A stretch of 64,000 nucleotides of DNA from Balneatrix alpica DSM 16621 (GTDB taxonomy: Bacteria; Pseudomonadota; Gammaproteobacteria; Pseudomonadales; Balneatricaceae). This document shows, one piece after another, positions 1 to 8,754 of this stretch; position 1 is the first letter of the stretch; each line of letters starts with the position of its first letter. A model generated the notes under the pieces. It made no database searches. It was given only the letters and a program-made list of their open reading frames with translations, and had not been told where the DNA came from. A program made the position numbers and the translations under genes. Location: assembly GCF_000619885.1 (NCBI RefSeq), contig NZ_JHUZ01000014.1, positions 124,001-188,000 on the forward strand, written 5' to 3'.

Positions 1-1358
1 ATCAGCAGTAAGTTAGGCTTCTGCCAGGCAATCAATGCTAGGGCCAGACGGGCCTTCTCACCGCCGGAAAAAATGCCGACCTGCTCAAACACTCGGTCAC
101 CGATAAAGCCAAAACTGCCGAGAAAATCCCGCACCTGCTGATCACTGAGTTGGGGCGCCAGGCGCTGCAGGTGTAGGGCCGGGCTGGCGTTGAGGTCTAA
201 GGCTTCCAGGGTGTGCTGGGCAAAGTAACCAATTTGTAGATGTTCACCGGCCTGGCGTTGTCCGCTTAATAAAGGCAGTTCACCGACCAGGGTTTTGATC
301 AGGGTCGATTTACCGGCACCGTTTGGCCCTAACAGGCCAATGCGCTGACCGGGCTGTAGAATCAGTTTGAGCTGGCTGATCACTCCCTGCTGATAGCCAA
401 GTTCAGCTTGATCCAGGCTCAGTAGGGGAGAGGAGAGCTTGTCGCTGGTGGCGAAGCTAAAGTTAAAAGGCGTGTCGACGTGGGCGGCACTAATCCGTTC
501 CATGCGCTCCAGGGCTTTAATCCGGCTCTGTGCCTGGCGAGCCTTGCTGGCCTTGGCTTTAAAGCGGCGGATAAAGTCTTCCATATGAGCAATCTGGCGC
601 TGCTGGCCTTCATACAGTGCTTGCTGTTGTGCCAGGCGCTCGGCACGGGCCAGCTCAAAAGCGGTGTAGTTGCCGCGATAGAGCTGGGTTTTGCGCTGTT
701 CGAAGCAGACGATGTGATCGACCACATTGTCGAGGAAGTCGCGATCGTGGGAGATCAGCAGCAGGGTGCCGGGGTATTGGCGTAGCCACTGTTCTAGCCA
801 GAGGGTAGCATCCAAGTCCAGGTGGTTGGTGGGCTCATCCAGCAGTAGTAAGTCAGAAGGACACATCAATGCCCGCGCCAGGTTGAGGCGAATACGCCAA
901 CCACCGGAGAAGGAGCGTACCGCTTGTTGTTGGGCGCTGGCGCTAAAACCCAGACCATCCAGCAGCACTGCTGCACGGGCGGGGGCGCTGTAGCCATCAA
1001 TATTTTGAAACTGGGCGTGGAGTTCCCCCAGGTGTTGGTGTTGCCCCTGGCTGTCAGCTTCCTGCATGGCCTGTTCGAGCTGACGGTACAGTTGATCACC
1101 ATCTAGCACATAGTCGAGGGCGCTGCGTTCGCTGGCTTCAACTTCCTGGGCCATGTGGGCCAAGCGCCAGCCTGGCGTAATAAAAAGCTCGCCGCTATCG
1201 GCATGGAGCTCACCTAGCAGCAGCTTAAACAGGCTTGACTTACCGGCGCCATTGGCGCCGATAATGCCGACTTTATAGCCGGCATGCAGGCTGAGATCGG
1301 CCTGCTCCAATAAGAGTTGATGACCGCGTTGCAGGCTAAGTTGGCTGAGTTTAATCAT
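1..1358 (-). CDS. yheS: ABC-F family ATPase, YheS-like (3' end outside window)
   Basis: Soluble ABC-F protein of the ribosome-associated type, with two ATPase domains on one chain and no membrane segment. The first Walker A reads GANGAGKSS near residue 34 and its Walker B is LLLLDEPTNHLDLD. A charged linker (…EDFIRRFKAKASKARQAQSR…) matches the P-site tRNA interaction motif, and the second Walker A is GPNGAGKST. The signature SGGEKARLAL lies close to the window edge, so only the last part of domain 2 is missing. The N-terminal stretch resembles YheS more than Uup or EttA. Known role: ABC-F proteins act on stalled or initiating ribosomes; the exact job of YheS is inference. The start codon at 1358 shares two bases with the ATG of the divergent gene at 1357. 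Confidence 0.9.
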   Translation of the reverse strand, partial: MIKLSQLSLQRGHQLLLEQADLSLHAGYKVGIIGANGAGKSSLFKLLLGELHADSGELFITPGWRLAHMAQEVEASERSALDYVLDGDQLYRQLEQAMQEADSQGQHQHLGELHAQFQNIDGYSAPARAAVLLDGLGFSASAQQQAVRSFSGGWRIRLNLARALMCPSDLLLLDEPTNHLDLDATLWLEQWLRQYPGTLLLISHDRDFLDNVVDHIVCFEQRKTQLYRGNYTAFELARAERLAQQQALYEGQQRQIAHMEDFIRRFKAKASKARQAQSRIKALERMERISAAHVDTPFNFSFATSDKLSSPLLSLDQAELGYQQGVISQLKLILQPGQRIGLLGPNGAGKSTLIKTLVGELPLLSGQRQAGEHLQIGYFAQHTLEALDLNASPALHLQRLAPQLSDQQVRDFLGSFGFIGDRVFEQVGIFSGGEKARLALALIAWQKPNLLL

Positions 1359-1926
1359 GACTAAATCGCAGTACTCATCTGGGGGAGCCGACTCCCTCTG
1401 GGAATGTGCCTGTGCGCTTTACCGGGCACCAGGGGTGGCAGCGGCCTGTTTGCAGGCGCAAGATCAATATCAACAGAATATTAACCACCTGCTTTGCTGC
1501 TGTTGGCTTGGGCTGCGCGGACAGGGGCTGGATTATAGCCTGATTGCAGCGGCTCCGGCAGCGTTAAACTGGCATCAGCACTTTGTACTGCCAGTGCGTG
1601 CCCTGCGCCGCCAAGCTAAAGCCTGGCCGGTGGATGAGACGCTGTATCAGCAGTGGCTGGCGCTAGAGCTGGCACTGGAGCGCCAGGAGCTAGATTACCT
1701 GGAGCAGGCGCTGGCGCTTTCGATGAAACCTTTGATGAAACCTTTGATGAAACCGGCGCCAGGCAAGCAGACCTCTGGGCCCGATTTGGTGCGGGCCAAT
1801 TGGTTAGCCTATTGGCAGCAACAGGGATTAACCAATCAGCTTACGACGCCTCTGCTTGAGCTGTTGCAACCGCTGTTGCAAGCGTGTCAGCAGCCAGGGC
1901 AAGAGGGCGGCACAGCTGATCAGTAA
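1357..1926 (+). CDS. TIGR02444 family protein
   Basis: 189-residue protein of the TIGR02444 (DUF2390) family, recognised from the N-terminal pattern SLWxxACALYRxPGVxxACLxxQDxxxxxxNxLLCCCWL. Function is unknown. Family members are commonly found beside yheS in gammaproteobacteria, as here. No signal peptide or membrane helix is seen. A 12-bp direct repeat (1723-1754) encodes MKPL-MKPL-MKP inside the chain. The ATG at 1357 overlaps the divergent ABC-F start (CATG), so no ordinary promoter or ribosome binding site can lie between the two genes; the site would have to sit inside the ABC-F coding region. The 3' end overlaps the convergent DMT gene by 99 bases. Confidence 0.8.
   Translation: MTKSQYSSGGADSLWECACALYRAPGVAAACLQAQDQYQQNINHLLCCCWLGLRGQGLDYSLIAAAPAALNWHQHFVLPVRALRRQAKAWPVDETLYQQWLALELALERQELDYLEQALALSMKPLMKPLMKPAPGKQTSGPDLVRANWLAYWQQQGLTNQLTTPLLELLQPLLQACQQPGQEGGTADQ
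1723..1754 (+). repeat. 12-bp tandem repeat, 2.7 copies, in frame
   Basis: ATGAAACCTTTG occurs at 1723-1734 and 1735-1746, followed by ATGAAACC at 1747-1754. The unit length keeps the reading frame and adds Met-Lys-Pro-Leu blocks to the TIGR02444 protein. Perfect copies suggest recent slippage. Confidence 0.9.
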
Positions 1927-2745
1927 GGCAGCAAGAGCGAGGCGCCAGCTCATGTGCGCCTCACCAGCCAGCACTAAAAGCAGGGTCGAGAGCAAGGGCG
2001 CACTATAGGCAAGCAGGCCGAGTAAGCGGATATCACCATGCTTCATACCGTAGTCCCAGCTAAAGAATGCTAACCCCACTGGGCCCAATCCTAAGCCCAG
2101 GACGCCGACCCAGCTCAGGCTGTCCGTTGGCCAGTAGCTGTTTTCCAGGCTGAGGTGAACACCTGCCCCCAGCAGCGCAGTCACTAAACAAAACCAGGCC
2201 ACCGCATCCGTGGGTACCTCGGCAAATAAACGGCTGCAGACGGAGTAACTCGACCAGATCAAGGCACACAATAAGGCGGCGCCATAGCCAAGCAGATTGC
2301 CTTGTGCGAAGTCGCTATCCCCTCGCAAGATCAACAATGCCGAACCACTAAGCCCCAGGCACCCTGCCAGTAAATGGCGGAGGGTCAGGCTATGGCCCGG
2401 TAACAGCGCCGAAAATAGCAGAATCAGCAGGGGCCAGAGGTAGGCAATCAGGCTGGCCTCGGCGGCTGGAGCGAGGGAAAGGGCAATAAAATAGCAGGCG
2501 TGGTAACCGAATAGACCGTAAATCCCTAGTAGCCATACCCGCCAAGGCAGGCGGGCAAAGCGCAAGGGATTTTGTCGACAGATTAGCCACTTTAGCAGCA
2601 TCAGGGTAAAGGCAATGCTGAAGGTCAGGCTGAGCAATTGGAAAGGGGGAAAGGCCTGACTCCAACGGGTAAAGAGGGCCAGGGTGCTCCACAATAAAAT
2701 CGCGCTAAAGCCAATCAGACTGGCGGAACCACGGGATAACGTCAT
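1828..2745 (-). CDS. DMT superfamily (EamA) exporter, YddG-like
   Basis: 305-residue membrane protein with about ten hydrophobic segments, laid out as two EamA halves: an N-terminal helix after MTLSRGSASLIGFSAILLWS, and a second repeat starting near YGAALLCALIWSSYSVCSRL. The pattern is closest to YddG-type aromatic amino acid or metabolite exporters; the substrate is inference. I chose the ATG at 2745 because it has a GGAGC ribosome binding site and begins directly before the first helix. The longer ORF adds 74 residues with no family resemblance. The C-terminus is basic and Gln-rich (LQQRLQQLKQRRRKLIG) and its coding region overlaps the convergent TIGR02444 gene by 99 bases. Confidence 0.85.
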   Translation of the reverse strand: MTLSRGSASLIGFSAILLWSTLALFTRWSQAFPPFQLLSLTFSIAFTLMLLKWLICRQNPLRFARLPWRVWLLGIYGLFGYHACYFIALSLAPAAEASLIAYLWPLLILLFSALLPGHSLTLRHLLAGCLGLSGSALLILRGDSDFAQGNLLGYGAALLCALIWSSYSVCSRLFAEVPTDAVAWFCLVTALLGAGVHLSLENSYWPTDSLSWVGVLGLGLGPVGLAFFSWDYGMKHGDIRLLGLLAYSAPLLSTLLLVLAGEAHMSWRLALAALLISCAALLPWLLTRLQQRLQQLKQRRRKLIG

Positions 2746-2833
2746 GGTGAGCTCCAACGTAAGTGTGGTGCCTAGTGTATTGTCAGGGAGTGCCTGTGGC
2801 TTGACCGTTAAGGAGGATGGTTGGCTGGCTTGA

Positions 2834-3760
2834 TCAACAACAGATGCAGTTACGTCCCTGGCGTTTGCTGGCATAAAGCAGGGTATCTGCGCGGCTAAAC
2901 CAGTCGGACAGGCTTTCACCTGGCTGATAGCAGGCGATGCCGGCGCTAAAACTGAGATGTCCAACACTACTGAACAGATGTTGCTGCAGGGTATGGCTAA
3001 GGCGTTCGGTCAGGGCGAGGGCCTGTTGGTTATCTTGGCCATAGAGTAAGAGGGCAAACTCTTCACCGCCCCAACGAGCTAGAGTGTCGATAGGGGCAAG
3101 TTCGGTGCGCAATAGGGTGGCCAGCTCACTGAGCACCCGATCGCCTTCACTATGGCCAAAGCGGTCATTCACTTCTTTAAAGCGATCCAGGTCCATCAAT
3201 ACCAGGCTGCTGGGCTGGTTCTCAGCGGCTAAGGCATGTTGTGCCAGCTGCTCGAACTTGCGTCTGTTCCATAAGCCGGTGAGTTGATCGGTGGTGGCCA
3301 GGATTTCCAGTTTGTGCATTGCTTGTTGTAGTTGTTGGTTAGCTGCCTCGGCTTGTTGGCGGGCAGCAATCAACTTCTTTTCAATGCGAATCCGCTCGGT
3401 GATATCGGTGGCGACAAAACCGGTAGCGATCATTTCGCTTAGGTCATTCCAAATCGGGAACTTGACTGAGAGGTAATGGCGTTCTTGACCATCGACCACT
3501 GCGATCTCTTCCAGGTAAAGCGGTGCGCCACTGGCGATCACTTGCAAATCGGCAGCACGAAAGGCCTGGGCAATATGCAGAGGGAAGATGTCTTTATCGC
3601 AATGGCCGAGAATATCCGCATCGGTTAAGCCAAATAGCCGTTCGAACTCTTTATTGGCAAGAAGATACTGGCCATTTGGTGCTTTGGCGCCAATCACTGC
3701 TCGGGAGTGATCTAATACTGCCTGATACAGTTTTAATTTTTGTTGAGGCTGGCGAGGCAT
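2834..3760 (-). CDS. PAS-GGDEF diguanylate cyclase
   Basis: 308 residues: an N-terminal PAS domain (about residues 8-125, with NGQYLLANKEFERLFG and ending TGFVATDITER), a short coiled segment (125-155), and a GGDEF domain (about 160-305) with the active site RWGGEEF. This predicts c-di-GMP synthesis from GTP. The inhibitory RxxD site, expected five residues before GGEEF, reads APID, so the arginine is missing and product inhibition at that site is probably lost. There is no membrane segment and no EAL domain. The gene ends 88 bases from the DMT exporter start and points the same way. The signal sensed by the PAS domain cannot be read from the sequence. Confidence 0.92.
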   Translation of the reverse strand: MPRQPQQKLKLYQAVLDHSRAVIGAKAPNGQYLLANKEFERLFGLTDADILGHCDKDIFPLHIAQAFRAADLQVIASGAPLYLEEIAVVDGQERHYLSVKFPIWNDLSEMIATGFVATDITERIRIEKKLIAARQQAEAANQQLQQAMHKLEILATTDQLTGLWNRRKFEQLAQHALAAENQPSSLVLMDLDRFKEVNDRFGHSEGDRVLSELATLLRTELAPIDTLARWGGEEFALLLYGQDNQQALALTERLSHTLQQHLFSSVGHLSFSAGIACYQPGESLSDWFSRADTLLYASKRQGRNCICC

Positions 3761-3913
3761 CGTCTTTCCCCATGGACATGTTCAAAAACAGGATGGAACA
3801 GGTTAAGGGCCGGGAAAGGCTGTTGAAGGTGGCTGTCCGTGGGGAAAAAGGGCTGGAAAGTCATTTTCCGCCTCTTAGTGTAGTTGGCATTTTGCCCCTT
3901 TGGCAAAATGCGG

Positions 3914-4636
3914 TCAGTTCGCGGTTACAAACGGACCCAGTAGTTGTTGACGCAACTGGCTTGGGGTGAGGCCACTTAAGCGCTTGATAAAGCGATTAAA
4001 GGAAGCGCTTTCGGCAAAGCCGCTATTAAGTGCAGCTTCGGTGATGCTGTGGCAGTGACGCAGTTGCTGGCAGCAGTACTGATAACGGCGTTGTTGCAGA
4101 TAAGGATGGAGTGACTGGCCCTGGCTTTGCTGAAAGGTCGCCTGCAATTGGCGCGGGTGTACCCTTAGCTGGGCGGCGAGCTCTTCCACGCTGGGGAACC
4201 AATCGGGGTGTTGCTGTAAGAGCTGTAACAGGTTGACCAGCAGTGCGGGTTGCCAGGGGCCTAAGCGTTGTTCCAATAACCCTAATAATAAACTTAACCA
4301 CTGTGGCTGGAGCTCAGAGTCGAGGGGCTCACTGGCCATGAAAGTCAGGAACTCCTGCAGGCGACCATCCAGTGCTAGCAAAGGTTGAGTCGGCAAGCGC
4401 TCGGGGGCCAGACGGCCTTGGCAGGGCAGATCAATCACTAAAAAGCGATGCTGAGGCGCAGCGGCAAAGGCATGTTCGTGGTGGGCATGGATGAACAGTC
4501 CCAGTGTGGGAGAGAGTTGATAATCACGCCCTTGAGTCTGTAGCCATAGCTCGCCAGACAGCGGTAATACCCATTGATGGTGGGCATGCTGATGGGATTC
4601 GGGATGGGGCTGGTAGTGTTTCTGCTGAATATTCAT
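3914..4636 (-). CDS. AraC family transcriptional regulator
   Basis: 240 residues. The N-terminal half is a cupin-like sensor with a His-rich opening (HPESHQHAHHQW, later HAHHEHAF). The C-terminal half (about 140-232) is the double helix-turn-helix of AraC proteins: SVEELAAQLRVHPRQLQATFQQ, then SITEAALNSGFAESASFNRFIKRLSGLTPSQLRQQ. The family binds DNA through this domain and usually controls a nearby gene. The divergent gene at 4761 or the cyclase at 2834 are the nearest candidate targets, which is inference only. Some His-rich cupin AraC proteins respond to metals or aromatic compounds; no ligand is assigned. Confidence 0.88.
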   Translation of the reverse strand: MNIQQKHYQPHPESHQHAHHQWVLPLSGELWLQTQGRDYQLSPTLGLFIHAHHEHAFAAAPQHRFLVIDLPCQGRLAPERLPTQPLLALDGRLQEFLTFMASEPLDSELQPQWLSLLLGLLEQRLGPWQPALLVNLLQLLQQHPDWFPSVEELAAQLRVHPRQLQATFQQSQGQSLHPYLQQRRYQYCCQQLRHCHSITEAALNSGFAESASFNRFIKRLSGLTPSQLRQQLLGPFVTAN

Positions 4637-4760
4637 CGCTTGTGTCCTTGGCTCTAGCTTAGCGGGTTTCGCCGATGGTGGACATATGCACAGTGAATTT
4701 GCCCCTGAGGCAGGGCTCGCATAAAATAGCCGCCTTTCTTTGCCAAGCCCTTAGCGTGTT

Positions 4761-5048
4761 ATGAGTAAAAGCAAACAGCGCAAAACCCTGTCGGAAAAGT
4801 GGCGTCTCGCCGCCGTTAGCCAGGGGGTAGAAGTGTCTGTGGCCAGACTAGGGCAACTGGTGTTTCAGGCCCACTATGAAGGCCGCCTGCCCCATGCCGA
4901 AAATATCGGTGTGAATGCCTGGGGCAATATGATCAGCTTCGCCCTTAATGAACCTGAAGCCGCCAAAGAGTATTGGAAATGGCTACTGGAGCCGGCTGCT
5001 GGAGCAGCGGAAGAAGAGGGCCCTGAACAGCAGATGACACTGTTCTAA
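4761..5048 (+). CDS. Hypothetical protein, 95 residues
   Basis: I do not recognise this protein. It starts with a basic, Lys/Gln-rich segment (MSKSKQRKTLSEKWR), has a compact middle with aromatic residues (FQAHYEGRL, NAWGNMISFALNEPEAAKEYWKWLL), and ends in an acidic tail followed by QQMTLF. It has no cysteine, signal peptide or membrane helix, so it is probably cytosolic. It is divergent from the AraC gene, with 124 bases between them. Amino acid use looks like that of real proteins and nothing on the other strand explains the ORF. Confidence 0.65.
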   Translation: MSKSKQRKTLSEKWRLAAVSQGVEVSVARLGQLVFQAHYEGRLPHAENIGVNAWGNMISFALNEPEAAKEYWKWLLEPAAGAAEEEGPEQQMTLF

Positions 5049-5172
5049 GGTTGATCTTGCTCAAGGCGTGCTTGTTGCGCTTTGGTCTATTCTGGAGCGT
5101 TTTGGGCGCGACTTGCATCCTGCTTTTCAGTACAATCCTCGCCATCCGTTGTTTTAATGTGAGGAATACGCC

Positions 5173-5292
5173 ATGGGGCATGATTCTAACTTCAAAGACT
5201 CTACTGGTATTGGCATGTGGTTGCTGGTGGTTGCTGCTTTTGTCGGCATCTGTGCCCCGGCCCTGATTGCTCTGAGCCGTCTGCAGTTTTAA
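5173..5292 (+). CDS. Putative small membrane protein, 39 residues
   Basis: Short ORF reading MGHDSNFKDSTGIGMWLLVV and on through a single strongly hydrophobic segment (about residues 15-34) to SRLQF. A GAGGAA ribosome binding site lies six to seven bases before the ATG, a TACAAT hexamer lies at 5131-5136, and a strong hairpin terminator follows 14 bases after the stop, so the ORF makes a neat one-gene unit. It is too short for a family call. The alternative reading frame 5051-5266 has no comparable start signal. Confidence 0.55.
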   Translation: MGHDSNFKDSTGIGMWLLVVAAFVGICAPALIALSRLQF

Positions 5293-5306
5293 TTGCAGGC
5301 TGCCGC

Positions 5307-5339
5307 ACAAAACGCCCTTCGGGGCGTTTTGTCGTTTTT
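5307..5339 (+). terminator. Rho-independent terminator
   Basis: Stem ACAAAACGCCC (5307-5317), loop TTCG, stem GGGCGTTTTGT (5322-5332), then CGTTTTT. Eleven perfect pairs with a stable UUCG tetraloop, following the 39-residue ORF and preceding efpL. Confidence 0.85.
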
Positions 5340-5404
5340 GCGCCAGTGTTTTTTGTTGTTCTTCTCAGTAAAATTCGCGCCATTGTCTATTGAGAGAGTT
5401 GGCT

Positions 5405-5971
5405 ATGCCTAAGGCAAGTGAAGTTAAACGTGGTTTTGTGGTGGAGATTAACCGCCAGGTTTACATCGTGCAGAACATTGAGGTGAACAATCCCTCAGCA
5501 CGGGGCGCGGCGACCCTGTATAAGATGCGTTTCAGCCAGGTACCCGGTGGTGGTAAGTACGAAGAAACCTTCAAGGGTGATGAAATTATCAAAGAAGTGG
5601 AAATGCAGCGTCGTACGGTTTCCTATCTGTATAAAGAAGGGGATATGTACACCTTTATGGACGCAGAGGACTACAGCCAGTACTTGTTGAGCGCATCGGT
5701 ACTGGAAGATCAGCTGCCCTTCTTGCTGGATGGTATGGAAAACCTGCAAGTGTTGCTGGTTGAAGGTCAGCCTGTTTCCTTGCAACTGCCTTCCACCGTA
5801 GAGATGGAAATTCTGGAAACGCCGCCGGCGATGAAAGGTTCCAGCGCTACCGCGCGGACCAAGACTGCTCGTTTTGTGACGGGGCTGGAAGTACAGGTGC
5901 CTGAATACCTGGAGACCGGTGATCGGGTCAAAATTAATACCGAAACCGGTAAGTTTTCCTCCCGTGCGTAA
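5405..5971 (+). CDS. efpL: Elongation factor P-like protein EfpL (YeiP)
   Basis: 188 residues in the three-domain EF-P fold. The N-terminal KOW-like domain carries the tip loop NPSARGAATLYKMRF, with arginine at residue 33 where canonical EF-P has the modified lysine, which is diagnostic of EfpL/YeiP. The C-terminal domain ends PEYLETGDRVKINTETGKF. Known role: EfpL binds stalled ribosomes and relieves pausing at proline-rich motifs, and needs no lysine modification. The ATG at 5405 is chosen over the codon 15 bases upstream because family proteins start MPKA/MPRA and a GAGAGAG stretch precedes it. It stands alone between two terminators. Confidence 0.93.
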   Translation: MPKASEVKRGFVVEINRQVYIVQNIEVNNPSARGAATLYKMRFSQVPGGGKYEETFKGDEIIKEVEMQRRTVSYLYKEGDMYTFMDAEDYSQYLLSASVLEDQLPFLLDGMENLQVLLVEGQPVSLQLPSTVEMEILETPPAMKGSSATARTKTARFVTGLEVQVPEYLETGDRVKINTETGKFSSRA

Positions 5972-6003
5972 GCAAGATACTGGCTGGCTACGAGATTAAA
6001 ACA

Positions 6004-6029
6004 ACAACGCCCGGCAAGCCGGGCGTTGT
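6004..6029. terminator. Bidirectional terminator between efpL and sodB
   Basis: ACAACGCCCGGC (6004-6015), loop AA, GCCGGGCGTTGT (6018-6029). On the minus strand the stem is followed by TGTTTTAAT, giving a modest U-tract for sodB. The two genes converge here. Confidence 0.75.
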
Positions 6030-6053
6030 GCATTCTGTACAGCAGGTACGGAA

Positions 6054-6638
6054 TTAGGCAGCAAAGTTGCTGGCAACAAATTCCCAGTTAACCAGTGCCC
6101 AGAAGTTTTCTACATACTTGGGACGCGCATTGCGAGTGTCGATGTAGTAAGCGTGCTCCCACACGTCACAGGTCAGCAGCGGAGTCACACCAGCTTCAGT
6201 CAGCGGGGTGCCAGCGTTGCTGGTGGAGCGCAGTTCCAGTTCGCCAGAAGCGGTTTTTACCAGCCAGGCCCAGCCAGAACCGAAAGTGCCGATAGCGGTC
6301 TTAGTGAACTCTTCTTTGAATGCAGCGAAAGAACCCCATTTGGCGTTGATGGCATCAGCCAGGGCGCCAGTGGGCTCGCCACCTGCATTGGGAGCCAGGC
6401 AGTGCCAGTAGAAGGTGTGGTTCCATACCTGGGCAGCGTTGTTGAATACGCCACCGGAAGATGCACGGACGATTTCTTCCAGGCTCTTGCCTTCAAACTC
6501 AGTGCCCTTAACCAGGTTGTTCAGGTTGGTCACGTAAGCTTGGTGGTGCTTGCCGTAGTGGAACTCCAGAGTCTCTTTAGAGATGTGGGGCTCCAGGGCA
6601 TCCATTGCGTAGGGCAGTGCGGGTAATTCAAAGCTCAT
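6054..6638 (-). CDS. sodB: Superoxide dismutase [Fe]
   Basis: 194 residues, the usual length for cytosolic SodB. It converts superoxide to O2 and H2O2. Metal ligands are visible at His27, His74, Asp158 and His162 ([12 protein letters not shown]). Gln70 in [13 protein letters not shown] is the active-site glutamine position typical of the iron form. A Shine-Dalgarno AAGGAGA precedes the ATG. The gene is monocistronic, converges with efpL, and lies 147 bases downstream of trxB on the same strand. Confidence 0.96.
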   Translation of the reverse strand: MSFELPALPYAMDALEPHISKETLEFHYGKHHQAYVTNLNNLVKGTEFEGKSLEEIVRASSGGVFNNAAQVWNHTFYWHCLAPNAGGEPTGALADAINAKWGSFAAFKEEFTKTAIGTFGSGWAWLVKTASGELELRSTSNAGTPLTEAGVTPLLTCDVWEHAYYIDTRNARPKYVENFWALVNWEFVASNFAA

Positions 6639-6785
6639 GGTTGTCTCCTTGTCTCGCTAGTCAGGCAATTTGTTCGTTTTAATAGTGTGGGCATCTTATC
6701 ACCGCTGTTAGCGGTTTGCATGAACCTCGAGAAAAGTTGGCAGATTTGGCGATTAAAAGAGGCTAAATCCGCTAACTTTATAGGG

Positions 6786-7766
<981 letters not shown>

Positions 7767-7910
7767 TTAAATGGGTAGGTCATGCAATGGTGGCGACCTA
7801 CTGGAAATTCAATAGAGTGGCATAGTAGTACAGAGTGCTGTCCAGGCCCATTAGCGAATGGCTATTTTAGCTATAGCTTTTAACTATGATTATCGGGAGG
7901 AAAGGCACAA

Positions 7911-7938
7911 ATAAAAACGGTGGCCTGGGCCACCGTTT
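7911..7938 (-). terminator. Terminator of the cytochrome c gene
   Basis: AAACGGTGGC (7915-7924), loop CTGG, GCCACCGTTT (7929-7938). On the minus strand the stem runs into TTTTTAT, giving a proper U-tract. It lies 27 bases after the cytochrome stop. Confidence 0.85.
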
Positions 7939-7964
7939 GATGCGTGCTGGTGCAAGCTGCAGGC

Positions 7965-8390
7965 TTAGGGCGCGCTGTCCAGCATGTGCTGGATAGAGGC
8001 CTGAATCTCTTCATCAGAGCAGGTTGCGCAGGTACCGCGAGGAGGCATGGCGTTAATGCCGTTGATGGCATTAGCCAACAGGGTATCCATACCTTTGGCC
8101 GCGCGCTCAGTCCAATCAGAGGTGCCAAACTTAGGTGCACCTGCGACCCCTACCGCATGGCAGGCTTGGCAGGAGGCAGCGTAAACATCGGCGCCAGAGC
8201 GGGGGCCGCTGGCTGCAGCAGGAGCAGCAGCTACCTGGCTGGCGCACTCTTCGCCTTCCAAGCATACGCTGTAAGCAGGCTTGACTCGGTCAGCAATGGA
8301 GTGAGAAGAGTTATGGTCGGCCTGGGCGACCGCTGATACCATCAGACCCATCCCGGCAGCCAACATGGCAACGCGCTTCAGTGCAATCAC
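7965..8390 (-). CDS. Cytochrome c5 family protein
   Basis: 141 residues, exported by a Sec signal peptide (basic VIALKR, hydrophobic core, cleavage near AQA-DH). The mature part carries one haem c site, CQACH, after GADVYAASC, a distal methionine in NAMPP, and the second cysteine pair CATC typical of cytochrome c5. It is a periplasmic electron carrier. I take GTG at 8390 as the start because AGAGG lies six bases upstream and the signal peptide begins there; the longer ORF adds 21 unrelated residues. The region between signal peptide and haem domain is Ala/Pro rich, likely a flexible linker. It could donate electrons to oxidases or denitrification enzymes, which is inference. Confidence 0.9.
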   Translation of the reverse strand: MIALKRVAMLAAGMGLMVSAVAQADHNSSHSIADRVKPAYSVCLEGEECASQVAAAPAAASGPRSGADVYAASCQACHAVGVAGAPKFGTSDWTERAAKGMDTLLANAINGINAMPPRGTCATCSDEEIQASIQHMLDSAP

Positions 8391-8677
8391 GGTAACCTCT
8401 CTATCTTTAATAGTGGCAGGCGCCGCCTGGTTAGAAAGCAGGCAGTCCAGCAAGTTTGGGCGCGATTATAGCCTGATATACACCTAACGTGAATGGGGAT
8501 TAGCGCAAGGTCGAAGCCAGAAAAGGCGGCATTGATGCCCATCAATAGTGGACTTGTCCGCAAAAGTTAGTAGGCGGGGCTAGACTAACGGCGAGGCTAT
8601 GGCTAGTATACGCCCTCGCTTACCGATCGACTAAGTTAGCTCCGCTGTTAACTTAAGTGTTTGATCAACATAGTAAA

Positions 8678-8754
8678 GCGCCCGTAGCTCAGCTGGATAG
8701 AGTAGCAGGTTCCGATCCTGTTGGTCGGGGGTTCGAATCCCTCCGGGCGCGCCA
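8678..8754 (+). tRNA. tRNA-Arg(CCG)
   Basis: 77-base cloverleaf: acceptor GCGCCCG/CGGGCGC, D-arm GCTC..GAGT, anticodon stem GCAGG/CCTGT with loop TTCCGAT giving anticodon CCG (arginine), T-arm GGGGG TTCGAAT CCCTC, discriminator G and encoded CCA at 8752-8754. It reads CGG codons. It stands alone between the cytochrome gene and the Gld-like ABC unit. Confidence 0.95.

Noticed and set aside
5051-5266. 71-codon plus-strand ORF
   Set aside because: Overlaps the better supported 39-residue ORF in another frame, lacks a ribosome binding site and begins three bases after the previous stop by chance.
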